Shown here: positions 54,667-64,000 of the stretch, in pieces
Layout: every line of letters starts with the position of its first letter
Position numbering within the stretch: the first letter of the stretch is position 1
Source of the DNA: Lotus japonicus
Taxonomy: Eukaryota; Streptophyta; Magnoliopsida; Fabales; Fabaceae
Reading direction: 5' to 3'
DNA: 64,000 nt
Assembly: GCF_012489685.1 (NCBI RefSeq)
Contig: NC_080042.1
Location: 23,822,150 to 23,886,149 of the forward strand
The notes under the pieces: generated by a model
What the model saw: only the letters and a program-made list of their open reading frames with translations
Database searches by the model: none
What the model was told of the DNA's origin: nothing
Made by a program: the position numbers and the translations under genes

Positions 54667-56465
54667 AGATAATCTTGTCCTTAGGTACCCACTTTCTGGG
54701 TCCTCTTTTGTTAGTTACCCCAGAGGTTCTGATCACCTTGGGTGTCTCAACATAATATTTTAAAGGAATATTTGCATGATATTTAGTCATAGAGAAAGAT
54801 CCCTTTTTAAGAGTGTTTTTAGCAATTTTAGCAGGTACAGGATCAGGCAATATGGTACCAGAGGGAACAAAGCATTCATACAAGGATTTAGCTTTAGACA
54901 CAGAAGGCTCATTTCTAATTGGTTTAGAATAGCCAATGCCATGCATTCCATTTCTGCTTACGCCATAGATCATTGAAGCCATTAAGCTTCTATCCACGCT
55001 TTTAGCTAGGAATCTTTGAAAAGACTTTTCATACTTAGATTCATTTCTACAATCAGAGGCATCACAGGCAACAATTTCTTCTAACTTAGCAATCTGGTTC
55101 TTAAGCATAGAGTTAGAATTTACCAAAGCATGATTTTCATTTTTCAAATCAGAAATAATTTTCTCATGTTCAGAAGGAATCTTGGAGACAGCAGATAAGT
55201 TCTTTTTCAACTTTTTATGCTTAGACAATAAAGAGTTATACTTATCCATGATATCAGACAGAGCATGTTTCAGTTCAGAGGTAGAGAAAGAAGCAAATAC
55301 CTCATTTTCATCGTCTGAGTTAAGATCTCCTTCTGATTCTGAGTCAGAGTCAACAGCTTCCTTTGACTCTGCTTCCTTGTCTTTGACAATTGCCATGAGT
55401 CCTTGGACTTCACCATCAGAGTCAACATCCTCTGACTCTGATTCATCAAATGTCACCATCAGACTCTTCTTCGTCTTGAAGTGCTTCTTTGGCTTCTTGT
55501 CTTTCTTCAACTTTGGACAATCACTTTTGTAGTGCCCAGATTCTTTGCACTCAAAGCAAGTGACTTCCTTGATTGATGACTTCTTCTGACCTGAGGACTC
55601 ATACTTTCCTTTTGCCTTTTCCAGAGCCTTTGAACTTGCTCTGCCTGTGCTTCCAGATGCGGTTGAGTCTCTTGGAGATCAGAGTCAGCTCATCTTCATC
55701 AGAATCTTCTGATGCTTCTTCAGATTCTTCTTCTTCAGCTTGAAGAGCCTTTGACTTCTCAACCTTAGCCTTTTCAGATTTGGATTTCAAGGCTATGGAC
55801 TTTTTCCTCAGATCTTGCATCTCTGAGCGTTTCAGCTCATGGCATTTCAAAATGCTGATGAGTTCTTCTAAACTCATATTCTCAACGTCTCTCGTGAGCT
55901 CTATTGAAGTCACCAAAGGCATCCAACTTTCAGGAAGACACCTGATGACCCTTATAACATGATCTTTTGTTGTGTAGCTCTTGTTGAGAGGTCGTATGCC
56001 AGCTACAAGCAATTGAAATCTGGAGAACATTTCTTCAATGGACTCATTTGGCTCCATGATGAAGGATTCATACTTTTGGATCAAAGACAATGCCTTTGAT
56101 TCTTTGACTTTCTTGTTTCCTTCATGAGACATCTTCAGAGATTCAAAAATGCCTTTAGCAAACTCACGATCTGTAATCTTCTGGTACTCCTCATAGGAAA
56201 TAGCACTTAGAAGAATTGATCTTGCTTTGTGATGTTGTGAGTACAGCTTCTTTTGATCTGCAGTCATTTCTGACCTTGGGATCTTCTTGCCATCTGCATC
56301 AACTGGACGCTCATAGCCATCCACAATAATATCCCAGAGATCTGCATCGAAACCCAGAAAGAAACTTTCCAGTCTATCTTTCCAATATTCGAACCTTTGA
56401 CCATCGAACATAGGAGGCTTTGCGTTGTAACCATCTCTTTGAGTTTCACTGGTGGTGGCAGCCAT
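54554..56465 (-). pseudogene. SIRE-3 gag, one frameshift
   Basis: Starts MAATTSETQRDGYNAK at 56465. One extra T near 55618 shifts the frame after GSGKGK, so the ORF stops at 55599 (288 residues). The zinc knuckle CFECKESGHYKSDC and acidic tail continue in the proper frame, ending YVPRAET at 54554. The tail overlaps pol by 113 bp in another frame, as in the other copies. Confidence 0.9.
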
Positions 56466-56523
56466 TGTTTTTCACACCGGCCCGGATCACTGAACACTGT
56501 TAGGTGTGGTAATCAGAACTTGC

Positions 56524-56535
56524 GCTCTGATACCA
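56524..56535 (-). other. Primer binding site (tRNA-iMet), SIRE-3
   Basis: TGGTATCAGAGC on the minus strand, two bases from the LTR. Confidence 0.95.
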
Positions 56536-56537
56536 AT

Positions 56538-57752
56538 TGAAGGTATGAAAAACGGTAGAAAGGGGGGGTTTGAATAACGTTTTCAGAACAAAACTTCCAC
56601 CTTAAAGATTTTGACAAATCTTTCGAGAACTTAAGTGCTAAAGATAAGAGATAGAAAAGCACACAAGGATTTTATCCTGGTTCACTTGATAAATCACTCA
56701 AGCTACTCCAGTCCAACCGTTAAGGTGATTTCTTCCTTCTTAGAATGAAGGCAATCCACTAATCAGGTAAGAGTTACAACTGCACTTGAAACCTACAAGT
56801 GACTAACAATTACACTGACTTAGGTCACACTAAGATTCACTCTCTTAGTCTTCTCTAGGATCCGATCAACCTTGATCTCCTAAAGGAACTAAACAAACTG
56901 TTTATCAAAGAATTGTTTACAAGAGATTTTCTTCTAAAAAGCTAATAGTAAACACAATGAATTTCAGATGAAAGAAAGCTTAGAATATTTTGAATATGTC
57001 TTGCGCGTATATGTGTTTTTTTTTCTTCTAGCCGCTTCTTTCAATCTTCAGCCTCTATATATACTCCAAGGATTAGGGTTGAGCGTTGCATGGGAAATGA
57101 TACCGTTGGAGGGCAGTTCTGGAAAATCCAGCTTCTGTTGTGGCTGAGAACGTTAGGTAGGTCGTCAGGAAGGTACACTTGCTTTTGTACTTGGATAGCG
57201 ACTTGACCTTTTAACCTAGGAGACTTCTGATCAGGGGAATACTTCATATTGGAACTTGTGAAGCCGGTTGATCAGAGTCAGAGGGAAAGCACAGATCCTC
57301 TGACCATTGTATCTTCTGATTCTGAACTCAGAGGGAAGAACATGGCCTTCAGAGTTTCTTGCTTCTGGACTTCAGAGTTTCCACTATTCAGCTTCTGGAT
57401 CTTCAGAGTCTTCTACACCATCAGAACATCTGAACCTTCAGTGTTTCTTGGTTATCAGAACTTCTGGATCTTCAGAGCTTCTAGCGACTGAGTCCACATC
57501 AGAGTTTGTATAGCTTCAGAACTTCTGAAGCTTTTCCACTGTTCATACTGAACATGGTGAATGCGAAAGCGTTGCTTGGGTTACCCTTTATACACAGTGC
57601 TTCTGATTTGTGTGAGATTGAGTTGAGGTTAGAGCCTGTAAATAGCACACTCAGAAAAACACGTTAGAGTACCACAATTGTTCATATCAAAAGGTTAACT
57701 TGTAATCATCAAAACATAGAGTTGTACTACTAGATCAAAACTTGATCTTACA
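56538..57752 (-). repeat. SIRE-3 5' LTR
   Basis: 1215 bp, closest to the SIRE-1 LTRs. Minus-strand TATATATA near 57054-57063. Confidence 0.95.
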
Positions 57753-58299
57753 ATAATTTGATTGGGAGAAGATTGATTTCATGGTGCGAGCGATGATAGT
57801 TACGAAGTTGGAAGTGACGTTAATGGACTAGTAGATTCCAAGGCAATAGTTTGACTAGGAGTTATCAAGCGATCGAGTTGAGTTTTGGACCATAAGTGAA
57901 CATCACGGGGACAAGTTGAGCATTCACTCCGGAACATAGAGAAGTACCGAGCTTCTAATCAGTATTTTGGACGAACAAAAGCAAAGGAGCAAGTGGTTAA
58001 GGTTGTGCGATTGCACGAATGCCAACAAATCTTATTTCCAACGGAGACCCGACGCAAGTGGTCGAACCGGACAACAGAGAGTTGGAAGATGATATGTCTT
58101 TTGAGACGCCGTCGGTCAGCATTGGGACTAGAAGAGTGAAACAATCGAAGGGAAAGCAGAGTGCTTTAGTGAAAGTTATTTGGAACAAAGACACGGACGG
58201 TGCTATATGGGAGTTAGAGGAAAAGATCGTGGAACAATATCCAGAACTTTTACTGACCCTAAGTTTCGAGGACGAAACTTTCTTTTTGGAGGGTAGTAA
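57753..58299 (+). pseudogene. Tekay-3 integrase zinc region joined to chromodomain
   Basis: Near 57901 the frame reads HHGDKLSIHSGT, then KYRASNQYFGRTK and VVKVVRLHECQ, matching the integrase HH...C zinc-binding pattern. Within about 25 bp it passes to GDPTQVVEPDN, ...FETPSV, RRVKQSKGKQSALVKV and IWELEEKIVEQYPELL, a good chromodomain. The catalytic core is absent. The chromodomain part (58019-58299) is open and even reads into the LTR (stop 58330) because the normal stop is lost. Confidence 0.65.
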
Positions 58300-61200
58300 T
58301 GTAAGAGCCAAGTTTTTAAGCTTATGCTAAGTGAATAAACTTCTTATTCACGATTAGGGTTGATGTGTCGTGAAGGGAAACCTGAACAAGAGTTTACCAA
58401 ATGAAATAAATATATGAAGGAGAAAGTTCAGGAAAAGTCTGAGGATCGTACCGAAGTCGATAAAAGTTATAGCACGATCGTTATACGCTTAAACCTAGGT
58501 CAGAAACCCTAGTAAATAGCTAGTTTTCACTTATAGGCATGATGGAAGTTAATTCCAAAAATCTTCAGAGAAATGTTAGAACTTCTCTTTTTCCATATAT
58601 CACAATCGGTTCGAGGCGAAACTCTAGGATCTACGAACGTCCGATTCCAATCATCGAAAGTTTGCCGAAACCGAAACCCTGGTATTTCAAAAACCTAGAA
58701 TCACCCGACTATGAGGACTTTTTCTATTCGGAACATCAAATGAAGATTCCACACGCGTACACCCATTTCTCTTGATGATTTCAATCTTTCTTCAGAAGGA
58801 AGTTTTCTATTCCGACATTCGATGCAAAAAGCAACTTATCGGGTAAAATAGTTTTACACCGACTTTGCATTAGTTGCCAAAAATACAAGGAGACCTCATT
58901 TTAGTTTTGGAATTCTTTCGCCAAAACCTATCTTAGAATTCACGGAGAATGAAGCCGGAAAAATCAGATTCGCGAAACTTTCATTTTACCGCGTTTTGAC
59001 AACCTCTATATATAGCCAAGAATGAGAAAATATCACAAAATCTTACCCATTTCCACCAAGAGGGCCGCGAGTTTGCATAGGGGAGGAGGAGAAGAGATTT
59101 TCTTCATTTCTTGCTTGATCGTTGATTAATCAGTTGCTACTTCAAGGTTTCGAGGTATAGTCGCTAATCCTTACCTCTGATCGCTTTTTCCATAGCTTTT
59201 CTATAGACTTTTCTGAGCTGATAGTTTTGAGGTTTTTGCAAAACTATCCTGAATATTTAATTTTTGATTCTAAACATCTTCCTTACGTGCCCAAGATCAC
59301 TTTTGCCGGATTAGTTTTTCCGTTATGTCGCCGAAATTCCGCCGGAATCAATTTATGCCTTAAATACCCATTTTTGGAGTAAAGCTTCAACCTTTAGGCT
59401 GAAAACTATCGCCTTAGCTTAGTGCTAGTAGGATTAGTTGTCATAAACGTCGTTGGTGACGTCCCTGTCAAATTTGCTTTTTGGGATTTCAGTTTTGAAA
59501 TTCTAAGTTAAAAATCATGACCAAAATACCCCTGCGACAGTTTTTGATCCGATAATTTTTCCGAGTTTAGAATACCCTTAGTTACGGCTAATGATAGCAT
59601 AGGAACCAAGTTTGATCGAAGAAAAATCGAACCCTACAATTACCAAAAGTGGTCGAGCCCTATAGGGGAGGAGGAGGAAAATTCCTTTTTCGAAAACTTG
59701 TCCTTTCGCGCTAGATTATCGTACCTCGGAGTATGTACTACTTTCGGGTAACCTTAGTAGGTATTGGTAGCTTAGTTTCCGATAGATTTTGATAGAATTC
59801 TGTGGTTTCACTTTAAAGGTGCTTTTGAGGAATTTCCTGAGGAGCAACGCTTTGCTTGTGAGGAAGAGTTCGAAGATCATCCTGGAGAATCTTCAGGTGA
59901 GGGCTACTCACTGAATCTCTAGTTAATGCTTAGGGTCGATGCTTTCGACATTGTTTACTATTTATGCACTTGGTTGTGTTTGATTGGAAAAATGTTTTCT
60001 GAGGCATCGGCTGACAATGTAGATGTTTCATCTACTGAATGTTTTTTTAGAGTGAATTACATGCTAAGTGCTAATTGGGTAATTTAGGATGTGTAATGCA
60101 TGCCTTATATGTTAAGGGTTACGTGGTTATTGCATAATATGTTGATATATGATATGTTGGTTGATTGTGCTGAGTTAATTATGCTTTTGCAATGAAATCT
60201 GAGTTTCTGAAAAGTGAGAATAGCGGGCAGGTCATGCCGATTTTATTTTGAGAGTTTTGAGAAAGTTTGATTGGACGAATGAGATTCGGACCTTGTTGTG
60301 GTGTTTCATGGATCGAGACATTCTCTGGTGTCATTTGGGGATTAGGAGATCCCGAGAACTTATAGGATTTGCGATAAGACTAAAAGGATATTATTTTGTA
60401 AAGAAAACTCATAAGACATTAAACAACCTCTAAATGTTCAAATAATGATAACAAACTCGAAAGGAAGCTTCGGATACAAATCTTAGTTTTGGAAAACGAG
60501 AAGTGTAGTCGGATCCAAGTGTTGAGTATGTTGATGTTCTTGTGCTGTTGGAGCAGCTGTGTTGAGTATGTTGATGTTCTTGTGCTGTTGGAGCAGCTGT
60601 GTTGAGTATGTTGATGCTCTTGTGCTGTTGGAGCAGCTGTGTTGTTGGGCTATCCTGGGGATAAGTCCGGGAAATTGATAGTTCCCGAGTATGTTGATAC
60701 TCTTGCTCGTTGAGCAGTTTTGACCATCAGATTGAGATGAGTCGGATGATTTGGAGATCATCATGAGTTATGTGTGTTGTTGTAAGATGTGTCTTTTGTT
60801 GCAGAATCGACTGTTACCTTAGGGTAAGCTTTTAGAGACTTTAATTTAGCTAGAACACGTGGCGACGTGTCGAGTGAGATTCGGAGACGTTGTTTGACTA
60901 ATCATCCTGCATTCATGCAACATTAATGAGGTATTAACACAGGACGTACTCTGGACCTCGTCGGTTTCCAAAATGGTCATAAGACCCGGAATGTCGTGTA
61001 AGAGCGTTTGTAGACGACTCTTGTAGCAGACCGAAATGGCAGACCTACGGGTTACGGCTGATCTGACTACCTTTGTGTGGTGTAAGAGGCACGCAGGAAG
61101 AAATGGTCCCACCGTTGCTGGTGCTAGGATTGATCCGTTTGATGTCCATCCGTTTTCCGGAATGCATTTGGTTAACTGGGTTAACCGCCATATCATATCA

Positions 61201-62060
61201 TGCAACATGCATACTGACTTAGTTGTTGAGTGTGATTGATTATTGTTAATCCTACGTGATGCATGCTATTTGCCATTATTGTCGTTACATTCATTGTGGA
61301 ATATGCAACCCTAGGATGTTATCCCTAGCTATAAGCCTAAGTGGCTATTCTTTTATCTGTATCTATCGGTGCTATTATTTACATAATTCTTTGGAGTTGA
61401 CCTTCGCGTCTTCTGTGTGTGCTTTGGCGGACAAACGCCCTTTGTCAGATGTCCATGGCGGACTAGATCATGATGGTTCACCCTTCGGGGGGAACTAGAG
61501 TTGAGATGCTGGAACAGATGGTGTACATAGACTAGGTCGTTCTGGATTTCGGATTCGGACGACGATCATGCTAGCGCATAGTTTGGAGTGCTGGTGTGAG
61601 CTCCTCGAGATAGGATTAGTGTAGGAGTAGAGTCTTAGCTCTGAACATCATTTGTTTCTTTGGGGACAGGGTAGTTTCCCACCTATAGCTTTTTGTATGG
61701 TTTCTTTACGGGAATCACAGAGAGTTGGTTGGACTTAGGAGGTCTTGTTTTAGGCCGATGGGCCAGCTTATTCTCATTTTGAGGGATAGTGTTGCGAACA
61801 CTTGACCTTTCTTTTGGTTTGTACCTTTTGCCTACGGGCGCTACTTTTCTTCTTTCCGTCACTGGAGGTTACTCGTGACGAGGTTCCTACTACAGCGGGG
61901 GCTGTATTTATATTGTATATTAGTTCTGGTGTTTTTCTCATTTGCGTTTTATCTATTTCAGTCTTGTCTATATTATTATCGAAAAAAAATATTCACGTTT
62001 TTCCGCATTAAGTTTTATTTTTGGTTACTAAAGTGACGCCACCGAAATCGGGGTGTTACA
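58300..62060 (+). repeat. Tekay-3 3' LTR, 3761 bp
   Basis: TGTAAGAGCC...GGGGTGTTACA, preceded by the purine-rich TTTTTGGAGGGTAGTAA. TATATATAG near 59007-59015. No gene supported inside. Confidence 0.9.
60521..60640 (+). repeat. Three 40-bp tandem repeats in the Tekay-3 LTR
   Basis: The unit starts GTTGAGTATGTTGATG and ends GTTGGAGCAGCTGT; copies at 60521, 60561 and 60601 differ by a single base. A diverged partial unit follows near 60687-60717. Confidence 0.95.
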
Positions 62061-63384
62061 GGAATAGTTTCAAAACAAGTTCATAGTAGATGGGCTTAAC
62101 TACAACAAAGAAGAAATGACAAATAAACATGCATCCTATCTAACAATGATGACAACAGAGCAGAAGGTGTATATGACAGCATAATGCAATCAGTGTTGTC
62201 TGATAGTGGCGGATTTTTCTTTTTGTATGGATATGGAGGAACTGGCAAAACTTTTGTTTGGAATACATTATCAGCAGCCATCCGTTCAAGGGTATGATTG
62301 TTCTGAATGTTGCTTCAAGTGGTATTGCTTCTTTGTTGTTGCCGGGTGGTAGAACAGCACATTCCAGATTTTGCATTCCATTGCAAACCGATGAAACAAC
62401 TACTTGCAACATCAAACAAGGTAGTTTAAGGGCAAATTTACTGATCTGTACCAAATTGATCATTTGGGATGAAGCTCCTATGTTAAATAAGAATTGTTTT
62501 GAGGCACTTGATAGGACTTTGCGCGATATCATGAGACTGGAAGATGAAAGAAACATGGACAAACCATTTGGCAGTAAGGTTGTAGTTCTTGGTGGTGACT
62601 TTAGACAAATTCTTCCAGTCATTCCAAAAGGTGGAAGACAAGACATTGTATTTGCTACAATAAATTCTTCTGATCTTTGGAAATACTGTGAAGTTTTAAA
62701 GCTCACTAAAAACATGAGATTACGCACAACAGGTTCACCAGAGCTTGCAACAGAAATTAAAGAATTTGCTGACTGAATTCTCAAAATCGAAGATGGTGAT
62801 TTCGAATCAAATGAGCGTGGTTAATCAGATATTGAAATTCCTGAAGATCTTTTGATACAGGATAATAAAAATCCACTTCTTGACCTGGTTGATTTGCATA
62901 TCCCAATTTGGTGCAGAACATGAAGACTGAAAAGTTTTTGGAAGAACGATGTATATTGTGTCCTACATTGGAATGTGTTGAGAAGGTTAATTATTTTATG
63001 CTTGATTTACTACCAGGTAATACAACAGAGTACCTAAGCTCAGATAGCACTTGCAAATCTGACGAGGACACTGAACTACAATCAGAGTGGTTTACTACAG
63101 AATTCTTAAATGATATTACATGCTCAGGAATACCAAATCAAAAAATTATATTGAAGGAAGGTGCTCCGATAATGCTATTGAGAACTATAGATCATGCAGC
63201 TGGTTTATGCATTGGAACGCAACTACTAGTGGCTGATCTTCGAACAAATGTTATAAAGGCCACTGTAATAACATGAACCAACATTGGAGAAGACATTTTC
63301 ATTCCAAGAATGGACATGGTTCCATCTGTCTCAGGTTACCCGTTTAAGTTTGAAAGACGTCAATTTCCGATCAGTCTATCCTAA
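62061..63384 (+). pseudogene. Helitron PIF1-like helicase fragment
   Basis: Walker A GYGGTGKT near 62229-62252, IVLNVASSGIASLLLPGG, Walker B IIWDEAPM near 62464 and VVVLGGDFRQILPVIPKGGRQ identify the helicase half of a plant Helitron RepHel protein. The C-terminal part reads CILCPTLECVEKVN, GAPIMLLRTIDHAAGLCIGTQL and FIPRMDMVPS, ending FKFERRQFPISLS at a stop. Frameshifts lie near 62155 and 62290, and stops near 62774, 62824 and 63274. The Rep part and both Helitron ends are not seen; the left side is cut by Tekay-3. Confidence 0.9.
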
Positions 63385-63385
63385 A

Positions 63386-64000
63386 TAATTCTGAATTTTA
63401 TGAAATTTGTATGACGGTAAAATTTATGAGGCATCACAAATTTATTGGTTTTCTTTATACGTTTTACTTCTTTACTAATTGTCCAAAAATAATGTTAAAC
63501 AATCGTATTGAAACATATTACACTACGAATTTAATAATAAAAAATAAATTAACGAAGTGATTAAAAATCATAAATTCTCACAGGGTTTTCTGAGTTTCTC
63601 ACCAGATTTGGGGGGAAAAAGGTTTTCAATAATGGGGTTGGGGTTACGGTTTCGATAGGGTTGGATGAGTTTGGGAGATGTGGTTTTGTAGTAATGGGTT
63701 GGGAAAAGCTTCATAAACACCAAAGATTTTGCTGGGTTTGTTGTTTCAATAAAAAAAAATTCAATTTAAATTTTATTAAAAAAATCCACATAGACACAAA
63801 CCGTTAGTTTTCTAACGGAATAAGGAAAAGGGACCAAAATTGTTAACGGAGTATAACGTTTGGGATCAAGAATGCTATTTTTGAAGGTTAGGGACTCATT
63901 TTGCACGAAACGCATTCGTGGGGGACCAAAAATGCATTTAAGCCTTTCTGATATTTCCGATTCAAATGTAAAATCTCTGACTGAGGTATTGGTCATCACT
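63386..64000 (-). other. Repeat-like sequence, unclassified
   Basis: No gene supported. On the minus strand GGCTTAAATGCATTTTTGGT and repeated GGTCCC strings look like the end of a dispersed legume DNA repeat; I cannot assign a family. The 77-codon ORF at 63766-63999 lies in this repeat. Confidence 0.3.

Larger units (their letters stand above)
51339..57752 (-). mobile_element. SIRE-3: SIRE-type element, 3' half lost in the gap
   Basis: Contains the pol-env spacer, pol, gag, PBS and 5' LTR (56538-57752). The env-like ORF, antisense ORF and 3' LTR would lie in the gap. The bases after the LTR are ATAAT (57753-57757), the expected duplication. It is inserted in the pol 3' part of Tekay-3. Confidence 0.9.
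57753..62060 (+). mobile_element. Tekay-3: chromovirus 3' end
   Basis: Pol remnant (57753-58299) and complete 3' LTR. It is cut on the left by SIRE-3. The five bases after the LTR are GGAAT (62061-62065); the Helitron helicase frame continues from there. Confidence 0.9.

Noticed and set aside
63766..63999. 77-codon minus-strand ORF at the right edge
   Set aside because: Lies in a dispersed repeat with GGTCCC words; no domain.

Overview
The window is intergenic plant DNA made almost entirely of nested transposable elements; I found no intact host gene. The element families (SIRE/Maximus-type Ty1-copia with a third env-like ORF, Tekay-type chromoviruses with about 4 kb LTRs, an Athila-type Ty3-gypsy, an L1-type LINE and a Helitron helicase) point to a eudicot. 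The SIRE protein style and the repeat types suggest a legume, but that is inference. A run of exactly 100 N at 51239-51338 marks a scaffold gap.

Layout, left to right. A Tekay chromovirus (Tekay-1, + strand) enters from the left edge. Its gag is split by a complete SIRE element (SIRE-1, - strand, 400-10961, target duplication ATGTT), and its 3' LTR ends at 17779. Tekay-1 sits inside the 5' LTR of element X (17780-21189), whose internal region is only 179 bp. X sits inside an Athila-type element (gag and protease from 21190, 3' LTR 40113-41526). The Athila is also split by a rearranged + strand SIRE relative (SIRE-4, 23757-38961), which itself contains a second complete SIRE (SIRE-2, - strand, 26353-37133, duplication CCTTC). 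The Athila abuts another LTR fragment (Y, 41527-41901), which interrupts a LINE (41902-45459). A second Tekay (Tekay-2, - strand, 45979-51238) runs into the gap. Beyond the gap lies a third SIRE (SIRE-3, - strand, to 57752) inside a third Tekay (Tekay-3, + strand, 57753-62060), which interrupts a Helitron helicase (62061-63384).

How the parts work: SIRE gag supplies capsid and pol supplies protease, integrase, reverse transcriptase and RNase H; tRNA-iMet primer sites lie next to the 5' LTRs. No copy seen here is fully intact. SIRE-2 keeps a full gag but broken pol; SIRE-3 keeps a full pol but frameshifted gag.

Most interesting signals: (1) in SIRE-1 and SIRE-2 the 3' part holds two convergent gene-like units. 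These are the env-like ORF, with a conserved TATA-like box, pyrimidine-rich leader and inverted MYB-type motif, and an antisense 130-codon coiled-coil ORF with its own TATATAAA box at the same spacing in both copies. (2) gag and pol are offset by +1 in all three SIRE copies. (3) All three Tekay copies lack the integrase catalytic core but keep a chromodomain. (4) The Athila LTR has four ATTGGCGC (E2F-type) sites just upstream of its TATA box. (5) Element X carries three 179-bp tandem repeats in its LTR, and each Tekay LTR carries its own minisatellite.
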